A stretch of DNA of 5,115 nucleotides from Coriobacteriales bacterium. Its GTDB lineage: Bacteria; Actinomycetota; Coriobacteriia; Coriobacteriales; UBA8131. Below, piece by piece: positions 1 to 5,115 of this stretch. Under the pieces are notes generated by a model. The model ran no database searches and was not told the DNA's origin. It saw only the letters and a program-made list of their open reading frames with translations. Position 1 is the first letter of the stretch. Every line of letters starts with the position of its first letter. A program made the translations under genes and the position numbers. The stretch spans positions 1 to 5,115 of the forward strand of contig JAIRZP010000212.1 in NCBI GenBank assembly GCA_031267175.1, written 5' to 3'.

Positions 1-366
1 CTGGTTGAGCAGGAAGCCCATGGTGAGTTCCATGAGCATACACAGCACTATCGTCATAAGGAAGAACAGGACGGCGGCAACGAGCAGGTTCTTTCGTCTT
101 TGGATGAGTGCCTGTTTGAGCGGTATCAGCAGCAGCGAGGCTATTGCCGTGCCCACCCCGTAGACCAGAAAGGGATACATCGGATCGTCCCACACGAGGG
201 AGTCCGCGTCAACAATGCCAAAGATACTCATGAAGCTGCAATACACAATCTCAAGCCAGTGCCCTATCACACTGAAGGCACAGAAGTACACGGCGAGGTT
301 GCGCCAGAACGCCCAGGTGTCGGGCCGGTACCCGGACAGCTCATCGCTTTTAGACAAAAATGGCAT
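1..366 (-). CDS. CmpB/DUF1113-type integral membrane protein (putative ABC transporter permease), partial
   Basis: The minus strand reads open from an ATG at 366-364 to base 1, giving 122 residues; the C-terminus lies outside the window. The start is supported by a GAGG-type SD about five bases upstream and by the preceding gene ending 31 bp earlier. Three hydrophobic segments are visible at about residues 24-44, 66-84 and 94-112. A G-H-W-L-E-I-V-Y motif (35-42) in the first, P-F-L-V-Y-G-V-G (65-72) at the second and an E-L-T-M-G-F-L-L-N stretch (113-121) after the third resemble the CmpB family (often annotated 'putative ABC transporter permease', DUF1113). That name is historical: no ATPase is adjacent and no substrate is known. 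It probably shares a transcript with the upstream FMN reductase. Family assignment is from remembered motifs, so function is uncertain. Confidence 0.75.
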   Translation of the reverse strand, partial: MPFLSKSDELSGYRPDTWAFWRNLAVYFCAFSVIGHWLEIVYCSFMSIFGIVDADSLVWDDPMYPFLVYGVGTAIASLLLIPLKQALIQRRKNLLVAAVLFFLMTIVLCMLMELTMGFLLNQ

Positions 367-397
367 GTGCCTCGCTCTTTAACCCCACTGGCGCTTC

Positions 398-982
398 TCA
401 GTGGGCGGCCACCCAGGCCACAAAGGCCGACATATAGCCTTCGATACGCCGCTTTGCCGCCTCGTCTACCAGCTCTCCCTCACTGTTAAGAAGTGCTGCC
501 ACGTCGCTGACATACATTTCTGGTTGCAGCAGGATCCTCACATTAAGAAAGCTCAGGGGCTGGCGGAGATGCTGGTTGCTCAGGGCACCGCCAATGCGGC
601 CTGGCGAAGTTGAGATGAGGGCTGCTGGTTTTCCTGCCCAGACACTCTCACCGGGTGGACGCGACGCTATGTCGATGGCATTCTTGAGTACGGCCGGAAA
701 CGAGCGGTTATACTCTGGTGTCACAAAGAGCAGCCCATCGCTGACTGCCACCTGCGCGCGAAAGGTCTTCCAACTCGCGGGCGTGGTGCCGTCATCGTCA
801 AAGTCCTGATTGAACAACGGCAGCTCGTCAAGCGCCGCAAACTCCACCTCACAGGCCTCCGGCAACACAGATGCCGCATACCTGGCGATGCTGCCGCTGA
901 ACGACTGTCTACGAAAACTGCCCGGCAGCACCAGTATCCTGGTTTTGGAATCTGTCTCTGCCCTGGTCTCTGTTCCGGTCAT
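398..982 (-). CDS. NAD(P)H-dependent FMN reductase family flavoprotein
   Basis: This gene encodes a 194-residue cytoplasmic protein of the flavodoxin-like NADPH-dependent FMN reductase family, which uses NAD(P)H to reduce FMN, quinones, azo compounds or chromate depending on the member. Visible motifs are the FMN phosphate-binding loop L-P-G-S-F-R-R-Q-S (19-27) after the first beta strand, the flavin-contacting T-P-E-Y-N-R-S (88-94) followed by P-A-V-L-K-N-A-I-D (96-104), and a T-S-P-G-R-I-G-G segment (125-132) leading to H-L-R-Q-P-L. Length is normal for the family (about 180-200). The ATG at 982 follows a good SD (AGGGGAG, about four bases away); about 14 polar residues precede the first strand, slightly longer than usual. 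It is transcribed divergently from cydA and lies 31 bp before the CmpB-like gene, so those two probably form an operon. The physiological substrate cannot be read from sequence. Confidence 0.92.
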   Translation of the reverse strand: MTGTETRAETDSKTRILVLPGSFRRQSFSGSIARYAASVLPEACEVEFAALDELPLFNQDFDDDGTTPASWKTFRAQVAVSDGLLFVTPEYNRSFPAVLKNAIDIASRPPGESVWAGKPAALISTSPGRIGGALSNQHLRQPLSFLNVRILLQPEMYVSDVAALLNSEGELVDEAAKRRIEGYMSAFVAWVAAH

Positions 983-1162
983 ACTGCTCCCCTGCCTCTC
1001 TCTGTACTGGTATGTTCTCTCCTCGGTATTGTACTACTCTCCTGCTCTGTAACCTACTGCTCCACCTTTTCAGCCACTCAGTCTGTTTAATGCCTCAGCT
1101 TACCAGAATAGACCATCACCGGTTACCGCCAGAAACGCCCCTTCAGAGGTAGTCGAATACCC

Positions 1163-1192
1163 TTCTCAAAAGTTTCTCGAAATTTTTTGAAA
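1163..1192 (+). repeat. Three imperfect helically phased direct repeats (TTYTYRAAA)
   Basis: Three consecutive nonamers, TTCTCAAAA (1163-1171), TTCTCGAAA (1174-1182) and TTTTTGAAA (1184-1192), start 11 and 10 bases apart, about one DNA helical turn each. They lie just upstream of the candidate cydA promoter. This spacing would place repeated contacts on one face of the helix, as for some activators, or form a bent AT-rich upstream element. The repetition is directly visible; the regulatory role is inferred and the A/T richness makes chance a real alternative. Confidence 0.4.
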
Positions 1193-1199
1193 TAGGGTC

Positions 1200-1229
1200 T
1201 TGCTTTATATGCTACTTATGAAGTATCAT
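1200..1229 (+). promoter_or_regulatory. Candidate promoter for the cyd operon
   Basis: A -10-like TATCAT (1224-1229, five of six consensus bases) lies 18 bases after TTGCTT (1200-1205, matching only the TTG of the -35 consensus). A start near 1236 would give a leader of about 105 bases before cydA. The right arm of the long palindrome contains the -10, so a bound protein could block polymerase. Alternatives are TTGAAA (1187-1192) with TATGCT (1208-1213) at a short 15-base spacing, and TATAAT at 1271-1276, which lacks a -35. The exact promoter is uncertain. Confidence 0.35.
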
Positions 1230-1233
1230 ATAA
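1205..1233. promoter_or_regulatory. 29-bp near-perfect palindrome, probable operator upstream of cydA
   Basis: The left arm TTATATGCTACTT (1205-1217) and right arm AAGTATCATATAA (1221-1233) are inverted repeats matching at 12 of 13 positions around a 3-base centre, ATG. The length, AT-rich composition, symmetric design and overlap with the candidate -10 are what is expected of an operator for a dimeric or tetrameric transcription factor. It does not match the Rex (TTGTGA...TCACAA) or FNR (TTGAT...ATCAA) consensus. I cannot name the regulator; PadR- and MarR-type repressors often use AT-rich dyads of this size. No U-tract follows, so a terminator is unlikely. Confidence 0.65.
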
Positions 1234-1262
1234 CATCAGATAAGGGCTACCCGCGGGGAGAA

Positions 1263-1270
1263 AAGGAGAG
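1263..1270 (+). promoter_or_regulatory. Strong SD for the leader ORF
   Basis: AAGGAGAG, with its GGAG core ending six bases before the ATG at 1275, is a near-ideal ribosome binding site. It does not serve cydA, whose own SD is at 1327-1334. Its presence is the main reason to take the 20-codon leader frame seriously. Confidence 0.5.
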
Positions 1271-1274
1271 TATA

Positions 1275-1337
1275 ATGCTTGCTAAGGGATGTTGGCCGAA
1301 CAGTCACCGCAGTCGTTCACACCAAGAGGAGGGGTGA
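1275..1337 (+). CDS. Putative 20-codon leader peptide upstream of cydA
   Basis: A short frame runs ATG 1275 to TGA 1335-1337 and encodes MLAKGCWPNS followed by HRSRSHQEEG. It has a strong AAGGAGAG SD at good spacing, and its stop codon directly follows the cydA SD, five bases before the cydA ATG. A ribosome finishing this frame would sit on the cydA initiation region, so translational coupling, or control through stalling, is possible. The peptide is polar and basic in its middle, with single Cys and Trp and two His; it has no membrane segment and so is not a CydX/CydS-type oxidase subunit. No run of one amino acid typical of biosynthetic attenuators is present. It may be a chance frame: TATAAT at 1271-1276 overlaps its start and could instead be a -10 box. 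Confidence 0.35.
   Translation: MLAKGCWPNSHRSRSHQEEG
1327..1334 (+). promoter_or_regulatory. cydA ribosome binding site
   Basis: AGGAGGGG lies eight bases before the ATG at 1343 and fixes that codon as the cydA start. An in-frame ATG at 1289 would add 18 residues unlike any CydA N-terminus and has no properly spaced SD; the GTG at 1334 falls inside this site. Confidence 0.85.
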
Positions 1338-1342
1338 TCGTT

Positions 1343-2875
1343 ATGGAATTACTCACCGACCCGATTTTTCTGGCACGCTTTCAGTTTGCTGCCACCGTAA
1401 TTTTTCACTTTGTATTTGTTCCACTCTCTATTGGCATTGGTTTGATGATGGCCATCAACGAGACGCGCTATTATCGCACCCGGGACGCACAGGACGCCGG
1501 CGCTACCGGCCTCTGGGTCAAGATATTCGCGGCCTGCTTTATCGTTGGCGTGGCAACGGGTATTACCATGGAGTTCAGTTTTGGTACCAACTGGGCCGAT
1601 TACGCGCGTTTTGTGGGAGACATCTTTGGTGCCCCCCTGGCCGCCGAAGCCCTGTTTGCCTTCTTCCTCGAATCGGTCTTTTTGGGAATCCTCATCTTTG
1701 GCCGCAACAGGGTCTCCCCTCGGTTCTACATGGTTTCCGCCTGGCTGGTCTGGTTTGGTTCCTGCCTGTCCGCGCTGTGGATCCTCATCGCAAACTCCTG
1801 GATGCAGACGCCCGCGGGCGGCGAGCTGAGCGCGGATGGCTCAAAGGCGGTTATCACCGACTTCTTTGCGGCGGCCTTTAATCCCTCCCTGGCCTCGCGG
1901 TATTTTCACACCGTGCTCTCGGTCCTGGCTGTGGGAGCGTTTATCGCCCTGGCAATCTCTGCCTGGTATATGTATAAGAAGCGTCACCCGGAGTTTGCCA
2001 TGAGAACCATGCGAACCGGCGCCGTGGTCGGCATCGTGTCAATGTGCCTCCTGTTGGTGTCGGCGCACGCCTCGGCCGTCGTCGTTTCGGAGGAGCAACC
2101 CACGAAGTTTGCCCTGATGGAAGGCATGTACGATTCGGAGGTGCCTCCCCTCTACCTCGCCGGCTGGGTGGACGAGGCAACGCAGGAAGTCTTTGGCCTC
2201 GGGATTCCCGGCGGGAGCAGCTTCCTCGCAACGGGAACCTGGGACACCGAGTTTGAAGGGCTCAACGAGCTCGCCCAGACCACGGAGTTTGACGGCATGG
2301 TCGTAGAGGAAGCACCGGCAAACCTCGTGTTTCAGAGTTACCACGTCATGGTGCTCCTGTTTGGCGTCATTATGATCATCCTCATCCTGACGCTCATCTT
2401 CACCTTCCGCGGAGGAACAATCACCTCCAAGAAGTGGCTCCAACGCCTCTTGATCATCTCGCCGATATTTCCGATGCTCGCCATCCAGGCAGGGTGGCTC
2501 ACCGCAGAATACGGACGCCAGCCCTGGGTTGTCTATCCCTCTACCACAGGGCCTGAGGGTCTTACCCTGCTCACCGCCGACGGTGTCTCGCAGGTTGTGT
2601 CCGCGCCGGAAATCCTTATCACCCTGCTGCTCTTTACCGTGGTGTACACCTTTATCTTCATCGCGCTCATACGGGTGGTATTCAAGTTCATCAAGCAAGG
2701 CCCGGTACTCGATGCCGCGGGAGTGGCAGCAGCCGCAGTGTCCGGCGGTACCGATGCTGAAGAAGTGGACATCGTTGAGACGGTCTCGGTATTTGCCGTG
2801 GCCGAGCGCGAAGCGTCCCGTTCTTCCGCACAGCGTTCTCAGGCAGGCTCAGTGCAGATACAAGAAGGTGAGTAA
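1343..2875 (+). CDS. cydA: Cytochrome bd quinol oxidase subunit I
   Basis: CydA, 510 residues, is the haem-bearing, quinol-oxidising subunit of the membrane cytochrome bd oxidase that reduces O2 to water. By comparison with E. coli, the ligands are present: His22 (E. coli His19) for a high-spin haem, His189 (His186) and Met336 (Met393) for haem b558, and Glu389 (Glu445) in the A-E-Y-G-R-Q-P-W motif. Proton-path Glu102 and Glu110 (Glu99, Glu107), quinol-loop Lys255 and Glu260 (Lys252, Glu257) and Arg392 are also conserved. The G-T-N-W and V-G-D-I-F-G-A-P-L signatures (81-99) are intact. About 81 residues separate Lys255 from Met336, against about 141 in E. coli, so this is the short Q-loop type. 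A hydrophilic, Ala/Glu/Ser-rich tail of about 60 residues follows the last membrane helix. The stop is two bases before cydB, showing tight co-transcription. Activity is inferred from intact residues. Confidence 0.97.
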   Translation: MELLTDPIFLARFQFAATVIFHFVFVPLSIGIGLMMAINETRYYRTRDAQDAGATGLWVKIFAACFIVGVATGITMEFSFGTNWADYARFVGDIFGAPLAAEALFAFFLESVFLGILIFGRNRVSPRFYMVSAWLVWFGSCLSALWILIANSWMQTPAGGELSADGSKAVITDFFAAAFNPSLASRYFHTVLSVLAVGAFIALAISAWYMYKKRHPEFAMRTMRTGAVVGIVSMCLLLVSAHASAVVVSEEQPTKFALMEGMYDSEVPPLYLAGWVDEATQEVFGLGIPGGSSFLATGTWDTEFEGLNELAQTTEFDGMVVEEAPANLVFQSYHVMVLLFGVIMIILILTLIFTFRGGTITSKKWLQRLLIISPIFPMLAIQAGWLTAEYGRQPWVVYPSTTGPEGLTLLTADGVSQVVSAPEILITLLLFTVVYTFIFIALIRVVFKFIKQGPVLDAAGVAAAAVSGGTDAEEVDIVETVSVFAVAEREASRSSAQRSQAGSVQIQEGE

Positions 2876-2877
2876 TC

Positions 2878-3918
2878 ATGGATGCAACGATGTTTCAAGT
2901 GCTTTGGTTTTGGCTCATCGCCCTGTTGATTGGTGGGTATTTTGTGCTCGACGGCTTTGACCTGGGCGTCGGGGTGCTCTATCCGTTCCTTGCAAAGAAT
3001 GAGAAGGAGAAGGCCGTCCTTCGCCGGAGTGTCGGCCCCGTGTGGGACGGCAACGAAGTATGGCTGCTCACAGCCGGGGGTGCGCTCTTTGCGGCGTTCC
3101 CGCCCGCATACGCCACCACCTTCTCCGGGTTTTATCTGGCGATAATGCTCGTGCTCTTCGGCCTCATAGTGCGGGCAGTCTCGCTGGAGTTCAGGGCCCA
3201 CGACGGCGCGTGGAAGAAGATCTGGGATGCCTGCTTTTTCATAGGGTCCTTCCTGCCTGCCTTGCTGTTTGGCGTTGCTGCCGGCAATGTCTTGCAGGGT
3301 ATTCCGATGCACGCCAACGGCGACTATGCCGGCATCCCCCTGCTTGGCCTTTTGAGCCCCTTTACCCTGCTCTGTGGAGTGCTGGGCCTCCTGCTGTTCA
3401 TCACGCTCGGTGCCCGGTGGGTTGCGCTCAAGGCCCCCGAGCACAGTGCCTTACAGGCCCGCGCCGCACAGCTGGCACTGCCGCTGCAGCTGGGTGCGCT
3501 CGTTGTGTTCGTTGTGGCCAGCATTGTGCTGTTTGTGGTTGTGCAACCAGAGCTGGCCGGCTCCACCGCGGTGCTCCGCATCGTCTTTGCGGTCCTGTTT
3601 GTCGGCGGGCTCCTGGTGTCGCTAGTCCTGCACAGGAAGAGCGACCTCCTGGCCTTTCTCAGCCAGGCTGCCTCCGTGTTCTTTCTCGTGGCACTCTGGG
3701 CCTCCTCGCTCTTTCCCTCGCTGGTGGTTGCCACAAAAGGCGGCGCGGAGGCCGTGGGAGAATCCATCACCATCATGAACGGGTCATCGTCTGAGTTCTC
3801 CCTGATGTGCATGACGATTATCGCCTGTATCGGCGTGCCCATCGTCCTCGTCTACCACGTCATTATCTATCGGTCGTTCAGGGGCAGGATTGCGGACAAG
3901 GATCTGGCATCCTACTAG
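2878..3918 (+). CDS. cydB: Cytochrome bd quinol oxidase subunit II
   Basis: CydB, 346 residues, is the second core membrane subunit of cytochrome bd; it pairs with CydA and stabilises the haem core. The N-terminal signature D-G-F-D-L-G-V-G (25-32) is intact, followed by G-P-V-W-D-G-N-E-V-W-L (53-63) and T-A-G-G-A-L-F-A-A-F-P (65-75). The later F-I-G-S-F-L-P, G-N-V-L-Q-G-I-P and M-N-G-S-S-S segments match family landmarks. Several hydrophobic helices are evident and length is close to the usual 335-380. The ATG is two bases after the cydA stop, with an SD (AAGGTGAG-like, 2865-2872) inside the cydA C-terminal codons, so translation is probably coupled and the subunits are made in matched amounts. 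The middle of the protein (about 190-290) is the least conserved, as normal for CydB. No frameshift or truncation was seen. Confidence 0.97.
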   Translation: MDATMFQVLWFWLIALLIGGYFVLDGFDLGVGVLYPFLAKNEKEKAVLRRSVGPVWDGNEVWLLTAGGALFAAFPPAYATTFSGFYLAIMLVLFGLIVRAVSLEFRAHDGAWKKIWDACFFIGSFLPALLFGVAAGNVLQGIPMHANGDYAGIPLLGLLSPFTLLCGVLGLLLFITLGARWVALKAPEHSALQARAAQLALPLQLGALVVFVVASIVLFVVVQPELAGSTAVLRIVFAVLFVGGLLVSLVLHRKSDLLAFLSQAASVFFLVALWASSLFPSLVVATKGGAEAVGESITIMNGSSSEFSLMCMTIIACIGVPIVLVYHVIIYRSFRGRIADKDLASY

Positions 3919-3927
3919 TTTGACCGA

Positions 3928-3943
3928 TGAGCACTCTTGCTCA
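3928..3943 (+). repeat. Small inverted repeat TGAGCA/TGCTCA
   Basis: TGAGCA (3928-3933) and TGCTCA (3938-3943) form a perfect 6-bp stem with a 4-base loop, ten bases after the cydB stop. It is the first of three hairpins in series. Confidence 0.45.
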
Positions 3944-3951
3944 GCTCAACG

Positions 3952-3980
3952 CGCAGAGGCCGCCTATGGCGGCCTCTGCG
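3952..3980 (+). terminator. Strong GC-rich hairpin after cydB (atypical terminator or mRNA stabiliser)
   Basis: CGCAGAGGCCGCC (3952-3964) and GGCGGCCTCTGCG (3968-3980) pair perfectly over 13 bases with a 3-base TAT loop, 33 bases after the cydB stop. The stem is very stable, but the following bases are GCTTATGG, not a U-tract, so it is not a classical intrinsic terminator. U-less hairpin terminators have been proposed in actinobacteria. It could give partial termination, so that cydAB is expressed above cydD, or it could protect the cydAB 3' end from exonucleases. The structure is certain; its role is inferred. Confidence 0.6.
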
Positions 3981-3986
3981 GCTTAT

Positions 3987-4000
3987 GGGCCTCAGAGCCC
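3987..4000 (+). repeat. Small inverted repeat GGGC/GCCC
   Basis: GGGC (3987-3990) and GCCC (3997-4000) can form a short stem with a 6-base loop, immediately after the strong hairpin. Alone it could be chance; its position as the third hairpin in a row makes it worth recording. Confidence 0.3.
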
Positions 4001-4134
4001 AGAATGATCAGCTCAAGAAAAAGCTCCAGGAAGGCTGGCTACTGGCAAGACATAAAACCTATGGGTACCCTGCCAGGAAGTATCTGGTATCGTAACATCT
4101 CTTGTAAAAATCGAGCAGAAAATGAAAGCGCGCC

Positions 4135-5115
4135 GTGATTGACCGATCGCTCTTTGGCTTGCCAGGGATACAAAGGGTTCTTCTCCTGCTTGCAGGGTTA
4201 GCCGTGCTTACCGCTGCAGCTATTCTGGGGCTGGCCTGGACGCTTTCGAGCGCGCTCACCAATCTGTGGCTGGGGGGCTCCCTCCCCGATCAATTCCTCT
4301 GGATAGCCCTCTTTCTGCTGTGCTTCGTGGGTGTCCAGGGCATTGCCTACGTCCAGGATCTGCTCCTGGACAGCTACGCCCACGAGCGGGCCGACGCGCT
4401 CAGGCAGCAGCTGGTCGCGGCCGTGTTTACGAGAGGGCCCGAACTGGTACAGGCAAGCGGCACCGGCACGACCACAACCCTGTTGCTTGAGGGAGTCTCA
4501 CAGGTAGAGGCCTATCTGCGTCTCATCCTCCCTAAGCTGTGCCGTATCCTCATCATCCCGCTCCTGTTGGTCGTGCCGATCTTCCTCCTCGACTGGGTCT
4601 CGGGGGTGGTCGTGGTCATCGTCTTCCCCTTCATCATCTTCTATATGGTGCTGTTGGGCCGCGTGGCAGGAGAGAGGGCCGCCCGCCAGCATAAAAAATA
4701 CCAGCTGCTCTCCAACCACTTTATCGACTCGCTCCGCGGTATCGACACGCTCAAGCTCTTTGGGGCGAGCAGGCAGCATGGAAAGAATATCTACGCGGTG
4801 AGCGAACAGTTCCGCAGGGCCACGCTGAGGACGCTGAGGATAGCAACGCTGTCGGGCGGTGTGCTTGACCTCTTCGTGACGCTTTCGGTGGCGGCGGTGG
4901 CCATTTTGCTGGGGCTCAGACTGCTGGACGGGTCGCTCACGCTCTTTCCTGCCCTGACTATCCTGATTCTGGCCCCGGAGTACTTCAAGCCACTCCGTGA
5001 GTTTGCCGCTGATTTTCATGCCTCCCTCGACGGAAGGAATGCGCTGACCTCCATACAGACACTGATAGAGGGCGCAAGGCCAGAGAGGGCAGGCGCGGCT
5101 GAAGAAACAGACAGA
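4135..5115 (+). CDS. cydD: Cytochrome bd assembly ABC transporter CydD, N-terminal membrane half (partial)
   Basis: The frame is open from GTG 4135 to the window edge, 327 residues, about the transmembrane half of a fused permease-ATPase of roughly 570 residues; the ATPase domain lies outside. CydD pairs with CydC in the inner membrane and is required to assemble cytochrome bd; thiol export and haem transport have both been proposed as its activity. The N-terminus M-I-D-R-S-L-F-G-L-P-G is CydD-like. Hydrophobic segments lie at about 15-43, 53-76, 136-175 and 240-280. The coupling-helix region N-H-F-I-D-S-L-R-G-I-D-T-L-K-L-F-G (194-210) and the segment L-A-P-E-Y-F-K-P-L-R-E-F-A-A-D-F-H-A (279-296) match CydD/CydC transporters. 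The GTG is chosen because a stop lies in frame at 4123-4125 and no ATG precedes the conserved N-terminus. The SD is weak, suggesting coupled or low translation. CydC is less likely given position and N-terminus. Confidence 0.9.
   Translation, partial: MIDRSLFGLPGIQRVLLLLAGLAVLTAAAILGLAWTLSSALTNLWLGGSLPDQFLWIALFLLCFVGVQGIAYVQDLLLDSYAHERADALRQQLVAAVFTRGPELVQASGTGTTTTLLLEGVSQVEAYLRLILPKLCRILIIPLLLVVPIFLLDWVSGVVVVIVFPFIIFYMVLLGRVAGERAARQHKKYQLLSNHFIDSLRGIDTLKLFGASRQHGKNIYAVSEQFRRATLRTLRIATLSGGVLDLFVTLSVAAVAILLGLRLLDGSLTLFPALTILILAPEYFKPLREFAADFHASLDGRNALTSIQTLIEGARPERAGAAEETDR

Larger units (their letters stand above)
983..1274. other. Divergent intergenic region between FMN reductase and cyd leader
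   Basis: This spacer separates the minus-strand reductase gene from the plus-strand cyd cluster. The part next to the reductase (983-1075) is pyrimidine-rich on the plus strand and contains the reductase SD and a possible minus-strand -10 (TACAAT, 1028-1033) without a convincing -35. Bases about 1076-1160 show no feature I can support. The part next to cydA (1160-1240) is AT-rich and holds the phased repeats, the long palindrome and a candidate promoter listed separately. No protein-like reading frame or RNA gene was recognised. Confidence 0.7.
3919..4134 (+). other. cydB-cydD spacer with tandem hairpins
   Basis: This 216-bp gap is long for a cyd operon. The first third holds three consecutive inverted repeats (3928-3943, 3952-3980, 3987-4000). 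The rest contains CTGGCA (4042-4047) and TGCCAG (4071-4076) enclosing the palindrome GGGTACCC (4063-4070), which may form a further weak structure. No CydX/CydS-like small hydrophobic frame and no clear promoter were found. The small frames that exist lack good SD sites. Confidence 0.6.

Noticed and set aside
1028..1033. Minus-strand promoter for the FMN reductase from TACAAT
   Set aside because: The hexamer fits a -10, but the 17-base-upstream position reads TAGGTT and a better TTACAG is only 13 bases away; too weak to list as a promoter.
1271..1276. Perfect TATAAT as the main cydA -10 box
   Set aside because: No acceptable -35 lies 15-19 bases upstream (TACCCG-like bases) and there is no TG extension; the bases also form the spacer and start of the leader frame. 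Kept only as an alternative.
1289..1342. cydA start at ATG 1289, adding 18 residues
   Set aside because: The extension is unlike CydA N-termini and its SD-like AAGGG touches the ATG with no spacing, whereas ATG 1343 has AGGAGGGG eight bases upstream and starts at the conserved N-terminus.
1279..1881. 200-codon plus-strand open frame overlapping cydA
   Set aside because: It is a shadow of cydA in another frame: Arg/Cys/His-rich, no family resemblance, while the cydA frame is fully conserved.
2039..2698. 219-codon minus-strand open frame inside cydA
   Set aside because: Highly charged Asp/His/Glu-rich antisense composition, no motif, and fully contained in cydA.
2839..3444. 201-codon minus-strand open frame across the cydA-cydB junction
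   Set aside because: Antisense shadow of conserved cydB sequence with low-complexity Glu/Gln/Lys-rich composition.
3927..4007. 26-codon frame after cydB as a CydX-like small subunit
   Set aside because: It has no hydrophobic segment and no SD, and most of it is the hairpin sequence itself.
4498..5019. 173-codon minus-strand open frame inside cydD
   Set aside because: Antisense to the CydD membrane domain; the product is Asp/Glu/Arg/Gln-rich without recognisable features.
1..5115. CRISPR array, tRNA or rRNA gene, insertion sequence, phage or defence genes
   Set aside because: No regularly spaced long repeats, cloverleaf-like segments, transposase motifs or terminal inverted repeats were seen; the window is filled by the genes described.

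Overview
The window looks like chromosomal DNA from a moderately GC-rich bacterium with strong, consensus Shine-Dalgarno (SD) sites. It is most likely Gram-positive. The gene order cydA-cydB-cydD is common in Gram-positive bacteria. CydA has the short type of quinol loop, and a CmpB-type membrane protein of a family frequent in Firmicutes and Coriobacteriia lies next door. An anaerobic or microaerophilic actinobacterium such as a Coriobacteriia member would fit. That is inference, since no marker gene is present.

Layout. Bases 1-982 carry two minus-strand genes in a probable small operon: a flavodoxin-fold NAD(P)H-dependent FMN reductase (398-982), then 31 bp further on the start of a CmpB/DUF1113-type membrane protein (366 down to 1, cut by the window edge). 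Bases 983-1342 are a divergent intergenic region. Bases 1343 to the right edge hold a plus-strand cytochrome bd cluster: cydA (1343-2875), cydB (2878-3918), a 216-bp gap with three successive hairpins, and the membrane half of cydD (4135-5115, GTG start, cut by the window edge).

The products act together. CydA and CydB form the membrane quinol:O2 oxidoreductase, a high-affinity terminal oxidase. CydD with CydC, expected just beyond the window, forms the ABC transporter needed to assemble that oxidase. All haem ligands and key acidic residues expected of CydA are present, so the oxidase should be functional.

The most interesting material is regulatory. The cydA leader has three helically spaced TTYTYRAAA-like repeats (1163-1192). 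Next comes a 29-bp near-perfect palindrome (1205-1233) covering a candidate promoter. After it is a 20-codon leader ORF with a strong SD (1275-1337), whose stop abuts the cydA ribosome binding site. The cydB-cydD gap contains a perfect 13-bp stem with no U-tract, flanked by two smaller hairpins, and the cydD GTG start overlaps the stop of a short upstream frame. I saw no clearly new enzymatic or defence system; the coding content is conventional.
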